Source: Lathyrus oleraceus (taxonomy: Eukaryota; Streptophyta; Magnoliopsida; Fabales; Fabaceae). From it: a stretch of DNA of 64,000 nucleotides. Within the stretch, counting starts at the first letter, position 1, and the number at the start of each line of letters is the position of its first letter. The translations under genes were made by a program, and so were the position numbers. Below, in pieces: positions 44,119 to 54,895 of this stretch. The notes under the pieces were generated by a model. The model worked only from the letters and a program-made list of their open reading frames with translations, was not told the origin of the DNA and did not search any database. Where the stretch lies: contig NC_066581.1 of NCBI RefSeq assembly GCF_024323335.1, forward strand, positions 463,388,289 through 463,452,288, given 5' to 3'.

Positions 44119-47100
44119 CCCTACGCAGGGAAAAAGGACTAGCCTAACCAGATACAAAGGGAGACACAAACTACTAGGGAGACTATGACTCGAGCCTAGA
44201 AGTTGTCATGCATACGATCCCTAAGTTAAGGTTGCTATCTAACTTGCACAGGGAGCAAGCTATCCTAAACAGCACAAGCAAAGCAAACATACACACAATT
44301 AGCACACACTATATACAGACAAAGTGGGCTCACACAAGGCTAGGCTGTGAAACACAAGCCAACTGGAATCGGGTGTAGTTAGCTCTTAACCCTAACATTG
44401 AGAGTTAGGGTGAAGCAGATGAAATGGGAAGTGAGGGTAAGACCTCACAGCTCTTATCCCTGGCCTGGGAGAGCTTCAGACAAATGAAAGTGTGGGAGTT
44501 CAGAAAGTTGGAACTCTTCTCCACAGATGACTGACACAACAAAGATCTTGGGTTAATATCCACAATGCATCAACACAAGGTGTGAGCAAAGTGGATGACA
44601 CACTGAATAGAAGGAGATGGATTGCGCATCTCTTTTATCTGCCAATTTCCTCATAGAGGTCTTTTCCTGCTTGGCACAAAAGTAAACAAACACAAGCATT
44701 GCCTCTTAAGGAGGGCTTCAGACAGGTGCCTGCCCAAATAACAGGACAGGTCTTCCAGACTACATGAAGTCAGAGAGTTATACCTCAAATGGTTAAGCAA
44801 CCAAGCAAAGCAAAATCAAGCTCAAAAGAACTCAAGCAACTTATGTACCTGAAAAAATCTAGCTCAATCAGTATACCAGTCAAAAAGTCAAACAGACAAC
44901 CAACAGTCAACAGTACACAATCAAACAAGCAATGCAACAATGTGCAAGGCACAAGCTCAAACTCAAATGAGCTAACATCAACCTACAAAACAAATCAAGG
45001 TTATTCAACATCAACCAATTAGTCAACTCAAGAGAGTGAATCAATCCCATCATGGCAATGTACTTCTTAACCTGAAATCAAAGCTCAACTGTGAGTCACC
45101 AACCACTAGGTCAAGGCCTAGGGTCAAAGAGGGAGAAAAAATTCAAAACAGAACATGAAATTCAACATGAATCAACCTCAATCAATTAAAAGCACAATCC
45201 AAAAGGTATCATGTCAATATCATTCACCAAATTCATTTCATGAACCAAAGATGGCAAGGTATGCAAGTTGGAACCACATTGTGACATCAGAATAAACAAA
45301 TGCACATTAATTCAAAAATGATTTAAATAATCTCAACAAAATTCATGAGTAAACAAAACATACAACATGATCATCACACAAAAAATTAGGAGCATTGGAC
45401 ATTATTAGGAATGGTAATCTAATTGCATAAGTCAAGGCAAACATAACAAGCATATGTGTGACACCAAATGTCACACCAACTTAGCACAAGCCTAAAACAG
45501 AAATGAAACATGGTAAAAACCTCAAACCAAAGCCAAAACAACCTTAAACATGTCTAGAAAGAGTATGCGAAGTTTCACATTCATAGGATAAAGCACAAGC
45601 ATTTCACAAATAAATGAAAATCAAGACAATTCAAAAGCTCAAACATGACCATCCAGAAAGAAAAATCTCAATCAAATCAGAAATCAATCAAAAAATTCCA
45701 CCATAAATCATGAGCTTTCACAACATTCATATCAAGCACCATATAAAAACTCAAGGCATTTGGAATTCATTTGGGATGTCAAATTAATCAATCAAGTTGG
45801 ACAAGCAAAGGTGTGACACACATTGTCACACCTATCTTAACATGATCATAAAACAGCAATGGTGAAAGCTAAAAATACAAACTCAACACCATAATTTCAA
45901 GCAAGATATCTAGTTTCGTCATGTCAAATTTCATGAGCATTGGATTAAAATTGAGCATTTCACAAATGTATGATCAAGGCAAGGTACAAGATGCACATGT
46001 ATACACAAACCCTAGCACCAAATATTTTCCATCCAGGCACAATTCAGGGAAAAATGTCCATAAAATACTAGACAAAAAATGTGACCTAATGCAAAAAACC
46101 ACACAATTTTTGGATCATTATTTAATCATTTGTGAATTTTGAAAGTGAAAGAAAAAATAAAAAAAACATGAAGTAGGCACATGGAAATGGTATGGAGGGA
46201 AAAGAGAAAATGTGAAATGCGTTTGAAATAATGCTGTGAGCCAGAATCGAAGTGAGGCAAAATTCAAATGTGACGCGCCAAACTGGATGAAACACTGCGT
46301 TTCATTAATCCAGTTGGCCAGTCAATGCTGATGGTGCAAGGTCAAACGTGCCAGGACCAATCATTTTGCCATGCGTATGCTACCGTGGACCAATACATGT
46401 TCATATATTCACAAACACATGCAGGGCGCTGAAAACACGAATTGAAAGATCAAAACACATTTCTGGAAATTATTTCTATCATCTTCATCGTGTTCATCAC
46501 ATGCTCAAGAACATTTTTCTCAGTTTCCAAAAACAAGCACATCAACATGTACATCTTTCAACATACATCACAAATCAAGGCATGGCTAAGCATAATTCAT
46601 CAAGACAAGATCAAATCGAGCAAAACAAATTTCATCATCAAAACTTTAATCCACCATATCTAACACAATAATGAATGGAAATTAATGATTCGAAGCTCAA
46701 ATTAATCAGTGTTCAAAGATCTACAACAATGGCATAACAATTTTAGGAATTAGAGAGGTTGATTTTGTGACCTCTTGAAGATGCAGAACTGGAATCGACG
46801 GATTTAGGCCTTGAAAAGCTCAAACAGATCTTCTAAAGTGCTTGCATAGTTGATTAGATGAAGACTTGAGGTTCAAATGAGCACGATTCCACAGAAATTT
46901 GAATCCACCATTGATGTATGCAAGCTTCGAGCATGAGCAAAAGTGCACTGATTCTCTCGGTTCTTGCTTCAAATCTACTCCATAACTCTTCCAGATGATG
47001 AATGGATCAAGAGAAATGGATGCTATGTGAAGAAATTGAGAGAAATTTTTGAGAGAAAAATTTGTGAAACTTGGATCTAGATCTGAATTGTGATTGTGGT

Positions 47101-47125
47101 TAGTGAAAAACAGTTATGCTTTGGG

Positions 47126-47134
47126 CTTTATACT
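47126..47134 (-). promoter_or_regulatory. TATA box in element E 3' LTR
   Basis: AGTATAAAG on the sense strand, conserved in the 5' LTR at 62966-62974. Confidence 0.6.
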
Positions 47135-48125
47135 CCCTCTTAATCATGCCTCTAATCAGGTTTAAGCCTTTGGTAATTGGATTAGCAAAATAGGAGTGCA
47201 CATGCAAATTGGACATTTCACCTTATGCATGGAAAATATGAATGGAACAATACACGAGCTGCATTTTAATTCACTTGAAATTTCATTTTGGAGCCAATGC
47301 AAGTGGTAGAATGTTCAAATATTTGACCAATTTCAAACTATAATTTTTCCCTCCAAAATCAAGTGAAATATCAAGTGTTCATGTGATCATGATTCATGAA
47401 ATGCAATGCATGATTTGGTAAGTAGAGGTCAAAACATGAACAATGCAAAAAGAACCACTTCATTTGGACATTTGGTTTGAAAGTTATGCCCATTTGAGGT
47501 TCAAAGTTCACTTGGCCATGATTGATCCATATCTCTTCAACCATACATGAGAAATTCATGATCTTGGACTTTTTGGAAATGGGAGAGAAAGATCTTCAAC
47601 TTTCATGTTGGACAAAATTTCATTTGAAGCTTTCTTTATGATGTAATCTTGAGTTGAAAACCTTTCCATTTTTGGCAAATTCAAATTACAGGTCACCTGC
47701 TATTTTTGGAAAGTCTTGATCTGACTACAAATTCTTCAATGTTGATGTTTGACATGTCAAATGAGACTTGTTTGGACATTAATTAGGCATCTCTAACCAT
47801 CTCCCACCTCCAAATCCATGGTTGAATTGACAATTGACTTCTGTTGACTTTCTAGGGTTTCAGATGAATTGATCCTTGACTGATGAACCTTGAGCCTTCA
47901 ATGCTTGACCAAATCACTTCAAAATGATCTTTGAATCATGTGAACTCATTGTACCAACCCTAAGGCTTTGATCCCATAGAACATGCACTTGCTTGCTTGC
48001 ACAACTGAATCTCCTGACTAGTCTTGACTGATGACTTGGTGGACTATGCAATGGACAATGCAATGTTAATGACCTAAACATGAAAATGTATGTACAAATG
48101 GGAGGTGCAAATTTGAGGTGCTACA

Positions 48126-48137
48126 GCTGCCCCTATT
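48126..48137 (-). other. Polypurine tract of element E
   Basis: The sense strand reads ATAGGGGCAGC directly before the 3' LTR start TGTAGCACC. This is the primer for plus-strand DNA synthesis. Confidence 0.8.
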
Positions 48138-48379
48138 CAATCAACTGGGAACCTGAACGGATGAGAGCAACGACTGTCAGACCTTCAAGGTAAACAGGGA
48201 TTGAATACCAAAGAACCGTAGAAATTTGCACTCTGCGGGGATCCAAGAAAGGACTGTCCACCAAGGATAACTTCCACTGGGATCTGATGTTTGTCACTGA
48301 ACCAGACAAGATGTCTACCAACGACTTTACTGGGGAATTTTGATTTTTTAGAAAAAAGGAACACGACCCGTCATCGAAG

Positions 48380-49305
48380 GATGATGAATAGAAATAGAAA
48401 TCACAACTAGACGCCAACGGACGACTAGGAAAAACTCGACGTTTATCAAAACCAACGGAGAGGTGGTCAGACATCAACGGGTGACCTGGGAAAGAAATAC
48501 AACTAAACGTCAACGGACGAATAGGAAAAACTCATCGCTTATCGAAACCAACGGAGAGGTGACCAGACATCAACGGATGAATGGGAGACTCGACCAGACG
48601 TCAACGGACGAATGGGAGAAGCTCGACGTTTATCGACACCAACGGAGAAGGGTGACCAGACATCAACGGATGAACTGGGAAAAGGGAATACCACTAGACG
48701 TCAACGGACGCATAGGAAAAACTCAACGTTTACCGAAACCAACGGAGAGGTGACCAGACATCAACGGATGAATGGGAAGACTCGACCAGACGTCAACGGA
48801 CGAAAGGGAGAAGCTCGACGTTTATCGACACCAACGGAGAGGTGACCAGACATCAACGGATGAATGGGAAAGACTCGACCAGACGTCAACGGACGAACGG
48901 GAGAAGCTCGACGTTTATCGACACCAACGGAGAAAGGTGACCAGACATCAACGGATGAATGGGAAAGAAATACATCTAGATGTCAACGGACAAATAGGAA
49001 AAACTCGACGTTTATCGAAACCAACGGAGAGGTGAACCTACTGGGGAAAAGCTAATCACAACCAAACGTCAACGGACGATTGGGAAAAACTCGACGTTTA
49101 TCGAAACCAACAGAGAGGTGAACAGACATCAACGGATGACCTGTGGGGAAAATACAACTAGATGTCAACAGACAACTAGGAAAAACCCGACATTTATCGG
49201 CACCAACGGAGAGGTGACTCTGACTGGAGAACAACTATACGTCAACGGACGGATAGGAAAAACTCAGCGTTTATCGACACCAACGGAGAGGTGACTCTTG
49301 GGGAA
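48380..49305. repeat. Minisatellite, about 77-100 bp period, about 10 units, in element E 3' UTR
   Basis: The landmark 'accaacggag' recurs at 48451, 48547, 48638, 48738, 48830, 48923, 49020, (49106, one change), 49202 and 49279. Each unit holds two related half-units: 'catcaacggatgaatggga' and 'cgtcaacggacgaatggga'. Because of the repeat, several plus-strand frames stay open here (reading 'RHQRMNGK' over and over); these are not taken as genes. Confidence 0.93.
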
Positions 49306-49509
49306 AGATTATATGTTACGAACATCGGACGATGATGTTTACCGATATCAACAAATAGGACCAGACATTTACCAATGACTGGGGTGAGACACGATGTTTA
49401 CCGACACCGCAAGAATGGTGTTTACCGACACCAAAGAAAGGACACACGCGGGTGCTGACATGACACTTACCGGTATCACACGGACGACATTTACATATGT
49501 CAGGGCAAG

Positions 49510-50440
49510 GCTAAACACTTGCTGGGGATCTCACTGGGGAGAATCAAGCTTTCCTTCCACGAACGGGGGAGGAAATAAACCTCTCTGGGGAGTTATCAAT
49601 CCTGAATGCTGTCCGGAGCAACTGTAGCAAACGTGCTGTACAGATGTTGAACAACGATCCGCCTCTACCGGGGATATGGTCCAATTAGGTTTGACACATG
49701 AATGCATATGTTTGAATTTTTCTATGGCGTAATGCTCCATATCGAATGGAAATGCTACGCGTTTTGAGGATGCAATGATCACTACATGCAAAATGCAAAT
49801 GACGAACTCCGGCTGGGGAGCAAGCTGATCAGATACTCCAACTCTGTGGGGAGACTCTGTCTGAGGAATACTCTGCGGGGAGTAGCACCGACTTCTCACT
49901 CCTGCTGGAGAATAGCACTGCCGCTGGGGAAAGGATCCCGATCCACTAGGGGACTCCGCTGGGGACACAATCAAAGCGACTTCGCTGGGGAATACTGACA
50001 ATCCACAGGTAGGATAAGCTCTGCTGGAAATAATTTACCAGACCACGCTGGGGATAGCAGTACTTCAAACCGGACTGCTGGGTAACCACTCCACTGACAC
50101 CTTCGCTGGGGAGACCACATCCTTCCAACTTAGTGGGGATAATCAATCTTCAGACTCAGCTGGGAACTCGATATGGGGAGTACAACCCACTCTCAGTCTT
50201 GCTGGGGACTTAACAATTTCAGCTCTGCTGGGAATAGAAAGCACTATCCACAGACATCTCTGCAGGGGAGAAAAATAGTTCTGATAACCTTCAAACTTGC
50301 TTGGGGAAACAACCACTTCCAATCCTGCTGGGGAATCAACCATGGCTTAACTATGCTGGGGAGACAAGCCTCGAACTTGCTTCACCTGCTGGGGAATATC
50401 CCCATCCTCTCGCACTGCTGAGGAATCAATCGTGGCTTAT
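49510..50440. repeat. Degenerate GCTGGGGA array in element E 3' UTR
   Basis: About 20-25 copies of a core (CTC)TGCTGGGGA(AT/GA), spaced roughly 25-50 bp with variable sequence between. The core resembles the last 12 bases of the element's own PBS (CTCTGCTGGGGA) but is on the opposite strand. It sits between the minisatellite and pol. Confidence 0.75.
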
Positions 50441-51178
50441 CTGCTTCAGCCAAAAATCAACAAATAACAACCTGCAAAACAGCACAATATACATGCCCCA
50501 GGAAATTGCATGGACCAGATGCGCTCAAGTGTCCTCAACATTCAAAATGATTTTCAAATGTTTTATTTCTCTGCACATTATTGTCTAGCCTTCATGTTTT
50601 TATATGCAATGTTTATCAAAAATTCGGACGTTTTTGCAAACAAAACAGTAAAAATAAAAACAAGAGAGCAATTTATCTGAATAACGACTTTTATTGATTG
50701 AAAATGGGCCTGAAAAGGCGAATACATCGGGAAGCAATTCCTAGAAAGAGGTAATTGCGCACAAAAGGAAAAAATCTATCCTAATGGCAATGTGAACACG
50801 GCATCCACTATTTCCCAATTCTATTATAACTCATAGATCATCAATTTCCTCCCAAGTTCCTTGCTTTCTGAGAAGAATGACTGGACCGATCACATCTTTC
50901 GAGATGACAGACGACGAAGCGCGATGAAGTACAGATAACTCAGACTGTAGTCTTCGCTTTAATCCCTCTTTTGCCTGGATCGCCCTTTCGGGTTTTCAAT
51001 CCACCGGGATACCCATTTTTGCCTAAGCCGCCCTTGCGGGTTTTCGACTTACCGGGTGTACAAATTCTTTTCATTTTTATCCCTAACTTTTTCCCGAACC
51101 TTTTCTTTCTGTTTTTGGTTCGCCGGGATGCCCTTTTTTGCCTGGACTCTTTTATTCTTCTTGTCCAGCGGGTCAATT
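50441..51178 (-). other. Element E post-pol UTR, proximal part
   Basis: No coding frame is recognised. The stretch 50970-51150 has three spaced copies of a 'ccgggatgccc'/'ttttgcctgga' motif that also occurs after the genes of elements A and F. Confidence 0.55.
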
Positions 51179-54100
51179 TATGCGAAGTATTTTTTGACTA
51201 CATCTGAGTTAACAGGGGACGGGAAATCTTCACCATCCATAGTTGTAAGCATCAAGGCTCCACCGGAGAAAACCTTCTTCACAACATATGGACCTTCATA
51301 ATTAGGAGTCCACTTGCCCCTGTTATCTGTACGGGAGGAAGGATCCTCTTCAAAACTAGCTCACCAATCTGATAGCTTCGAGGATGCACTTTCTGATCAA
51401 AGGCTCTCTTCATCCTTCTCTGATACAACTGCCCATGGCACACAGCTGTTAGCCGTCTCTCTTCGATAAGGCTCAACTCGTTAAACCTTGTTCGAATCCA
51501 CTCGGCTTCATTAAGCTTAACATCCAGCAAGACCCTCAGAGAAGGAATCTCCACTTCAACAGGTAGGACAGCTTCCATACCATACACAAGGGAGTACGGG
51601 GTTGCCCCGGTCGACGTACGTACTGAAGTACGATACCCATGCAAAGTGAAAGGCAGCATCTCATGCCAATCCTTGTACGTCACGACCATCTTCTGCACAA
51701 TCTTCTTGATGTTCTTGTTTGCCGCCTCTACAGCACCATTCATCTTCGGTCTGTAAGGAGAAGAATTGTGATGTTCAATCTTGAAATCTTTGCAAAGCTC
51801 TTTCATCATCTTGTTATTGAGATTCGAACCATTGTCAGTGATGATTCTTTCGGGAACCCCATAAAGACAGATGATTTCCTTCTTGATGAACCGGGCAACC
51901 ACTTGTTTGGTAACATTAGCATAAGAAGCTGCTTCCACCCACTTGGTGAAGTAATCAATCGCAACCAGGATGAAGCGATGTCCATTAGAAGCAGTAGGCT
52001 CGATCTTCCCAATCATATCAATCCCCCACATGGCGAACGGCCAAGGCGAATTCATAACATTCAAAGGGCTTGGTGGTACATGCACCTTATCAGCATAGAT
52101 TTGACACTTATGGCACTTCCGAGCGTATTTGAAACAATCGGATTCCATAGTCATCCAGTAATAACCGGCTCTCAACAATTTCTTGGACATTGCATGACCA
52201 CCAGCATGGGTACCAAACGAACCCTCGTGCACTTCCTGCATCAACATGTCTGCTTCGTGTCTATCCACGCATCTGAGCAAGACCATGTCGAAGTTCCTCT
52301 TGTACAACACATCATCCTGATTCAGATAAAAGCTTCCAGCTAGCCTTCTCAGGGTTTTCTTGTCATTCTTCGACGCACCTTCAGGATACTCCTGGCTCTT
52401 GAGGAAGTTCTTGATATCATAGTACCACGGTTTCTCATCCACAACAGACTCGGCTGCAAACACATACGCAGGCCTCTCGAGTCGATTCACCGCAACATGT
52501 GGCACATGATTCCACCAATGAACTTTGATCATCGAAGATAAAGTAGCCAAAGCATCAGCCATCTGATTCTCGTCCCGAGGAACATGATACAGCTTCACCT
52601 TCTTGAAGAACGTCAATATTCTTCTGGTGTAATCTCTGTAAGGAATCAAATGCGGCTGGTTAGTATTCCAATCTCCATTGACCTGATTGATTACGAGAGC
52701 AGAATCTCCATAGATGTCAAGAGTTTTGATCCTTAAATCAATGGCTTCTTCTATCCCAATGATACAAGCCTCATACTCAGCCTCATTGTTGGTGACGTCA
52801 AAAATCAGCCTGGCAGAAAAAGGTATATGAGCACCTTTAGGATTGATAAGTACTGCACCAACACCGTTGCCATTCACATTCACAGCCCCATCAAACATCA
52901 GTGTCCACTTGTCATCAGGATCCGGTCTTTCCTCGACAAGAGGCTCTTCACAATCTTTCATCTTAAGATACATGATGTCCTCATCAGGGAATTCAAACAT
53001 CATCGGCTGATAATCATTAATAGGTTGTTCAGCAAGATAGTCTGACAGAATACTACCTTTGATGGCCTTCTGCGACGTGTATTGGATATCATATTCTGTT
53101 AAAATCATCTGCCAACGGGCAACACGTCCGGTGAGAGCCGGCTTCTCAAAGATGTATTTTACTGGATCCATCTTAGAAATCAACAAAGTAGTATGGTTCA
53201 ACATATACTGCCTCAGTCGGCGAGCAGCCCAGGCCAAAGCACAACAAGTTTTCTCAAGCTGTGAATATTTGATTTCACAGTCGGTAAACTTTTTGCTAAG
53301 GTAGTATATGGCATGCTCTTTTCGACCAGACTCGTCATGTTGTCCCAATACATACCCCATTGAGTTCTCAGTCACTGATAGGTACATTATCAGAGGTCTC
53401 CCAGGAACTGGAGGAATAAGGATTGGAGGTTTCTGCAAGTACTCTTTTATCTTGTCAAAAGCTTTCTGACAGTCATCATTCCACCTGATTGCTTGATTCT
53501 TTCTTAGCAACTTGAATATTGGTTCACACGTGGCAGTTAGGTGAGATACAAACCTTGCAATGTAGTTCAATCTCCCTAAAAACCCACGAACCTGCTTTTC
53601 TGTTTTCGGTTCAGGCATTTCTTGAATAGCTTTGACTTTCGCTGGATCAACCTCAATCCCTTTCTCACTGACAATGAAGCCTAACAGCTTCCCGGATCGC
53701 ACACCAAACGTACACTTGTTTGGATTCAACCTCAGTTTGAAATTTCTCAGCCTATCAAACAACTTCTGCAAATTTACCAGGTGCTCCTCTTCTGTCTGCG
53801 ACTTCGCAATCATATCATCCACGTACACTTCAATCTCTTTGTGCATCATGTCATGAAAGAGAGTCGTCATAGCCCTCTGATAGGTAGCACCGGCATTCTT
53901 CAGCCCAAATGGCATCACCTTATAGCAAAACGTGCCCCAAGGTGTAATGAATGTCGTCTTTTCCATGTCTTCTGGCGCCATCTTAATCTGATTATAACCA
54001 GAAAAACCATCCATGAAAGAGAAAACCGAGGATTGAGCCGTGTTATCAACCAATACATCAATGCGAGGTAATGGGAAATCATCTTTCGTACTCACTCTAT

Positions 54101-54651
54101 TCAAATCCCGGTAATCGACACACATTCTGACTTTGCCGTCCTTCTTCGGCACGGGAACGATGTTGGCCACCCACGGGGGATAAGTTGTTACTGACAGGAA
54201 ACCCGCATCGAACTGCTTCTGAACCTCTTCCTTGATCTTAACAGCCATATCAGGACTCGTTCTCCGAAGCTTCTGCTTGACTGAAGGACACTCTTCTCTG
54301 AGAGGTAGCCTATGCACCACAATATCGGTATCCAACCCAGGCATATCTTGATACGACCAGGCGAATATCTCCACATACTCTCTCAGCATCTCAATCAACC
54401 TTCTCTTGACATCCGCCTTCAAAGCAGCCCCGGTCTTAATATCTTTTCTGGCGTCCTCAGTACCAAGATTAATAATCTCTAACTCCTCCTGATGAGGTTG
54501 GATGACTCTCTCCTCCTGCTTCAACAATCTGACCAATTCTTTGGGGAGTTCACCGTCTTCCTCACTCTCCTCTTCAGCTAGGTAGATGGGATTATGGAAA
54601 TCATACTGAGCCATAACAGAACTGTTCATAGTGAATTCCGTGAGATCACTT
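51179..54651 (-). CDS. pol: Ogre/Tat Pol: RT, RNase H, second RNase H, integrase (element E)
   Basis: The open frame has 1,116 codons from its first Met (54629) to 51279. The start is probably supplied by splicing to gag-pro, exon 2 beginning at 54651. RT is at about residues 130-300 ('VPVPKKDGKVRMCVDYRDL', catalytic YVDD in 'IEVYVDDMIAKS'). The gypsy RNase H is at about 400-520. The second, archaeal-type RNase H is at about 570-700 ('LMFDGAVNVNGNGVG', 'NNEAEYEAC', 'YGDSALVINQ', 'ADALATL'), a hallmark of the Tat lineage. Integrase is at about 790-1080 with HHCC zinc domain and D, D, E ('MWGIDMIGKIE', 'IITDNGSNLNN', 'NGAVEAANK'). Near 51335 a 1-nt indel shifts the last part: the usual C-terminal tail is readable in another frame down to a stop near 51179. 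Otherwise intact. Confidence 0.95.
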
Positions 54652-54895
54652 CTGCATGTTTAATGCTTCGTTTTAGAAAAAGAGTTCAAGAAAGTCACAA
54701 AAAACAAAAACATTGCCATTTTTAATTTTGAAAAATGAAAAACAAAAATAGAAAGACAGGGATCACAAAATTGTTTGCAAAACGTCCTTTATTAATGATA
54801 TCATTGAAAAAACATGATAAGGCCCTACAATGAACCACTACGCCTTGGGCAAAACGTAGGGTTTTGTGCAAAATGAAAAAACAAAAGAAAATTAC
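54652..54895 (-). other. Putative 244 bp intron joining gag-pro to pol
   Basis: On the sense strand the donor AAA|GTAATT overlaps the gag-pro stop codon, and the acceptor TGCAG|A is at 54652. The intron is T-rich, with pyrimidine stretches before the acceptor. Removing it skips the stop and keeps gag-pro and pol in one frame. Ogre elements are known to carry such an intron at this position. The exact sites are my reading. Confidence 0.75.

Larger units (their letters stand above)
43423..48125 (-). repeat. 3' LTR of element E
   Basis: TGTCGCATTACGC...GAGGTGCTACA. On the sense strand AGTATAAAG at 47126-47134 is the likely TATA box, about 1 kb from the outer end. It holds three TACGTA modules, one GTACTC hairpin, a duplicated 'ggaaaccgactgccaatcgc' unit (about 43910-44020), and two hairpins GTGTGAC/GTCACAC and GGTGTGAC/GTCACACC near 45476 and 45811. 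No real gene is seen; ORFs on the plus strand (for example 46348-46671) are antisense and lack domains. Confidence 0.95.

Noticed and set aside
46348..46671. 107-codon plus-strand ORF, present in both LTRs of element E (62189-62503)
   Set aside because: Antisense to the LTR, no domain, differs by a frameshift between the two LTRs.
48463..49055. Several plus-strand ORFs of 60-96 codons rich in R, Q, T and N with a repeated pattern
   Set aside because: They are produced by the minisatellite period and run antisense to the element; no independent coding evidence.
51639..52343. 234-codon plus-strand ORF
   Set aside because: Shadow of the integrase coding strand of element E.
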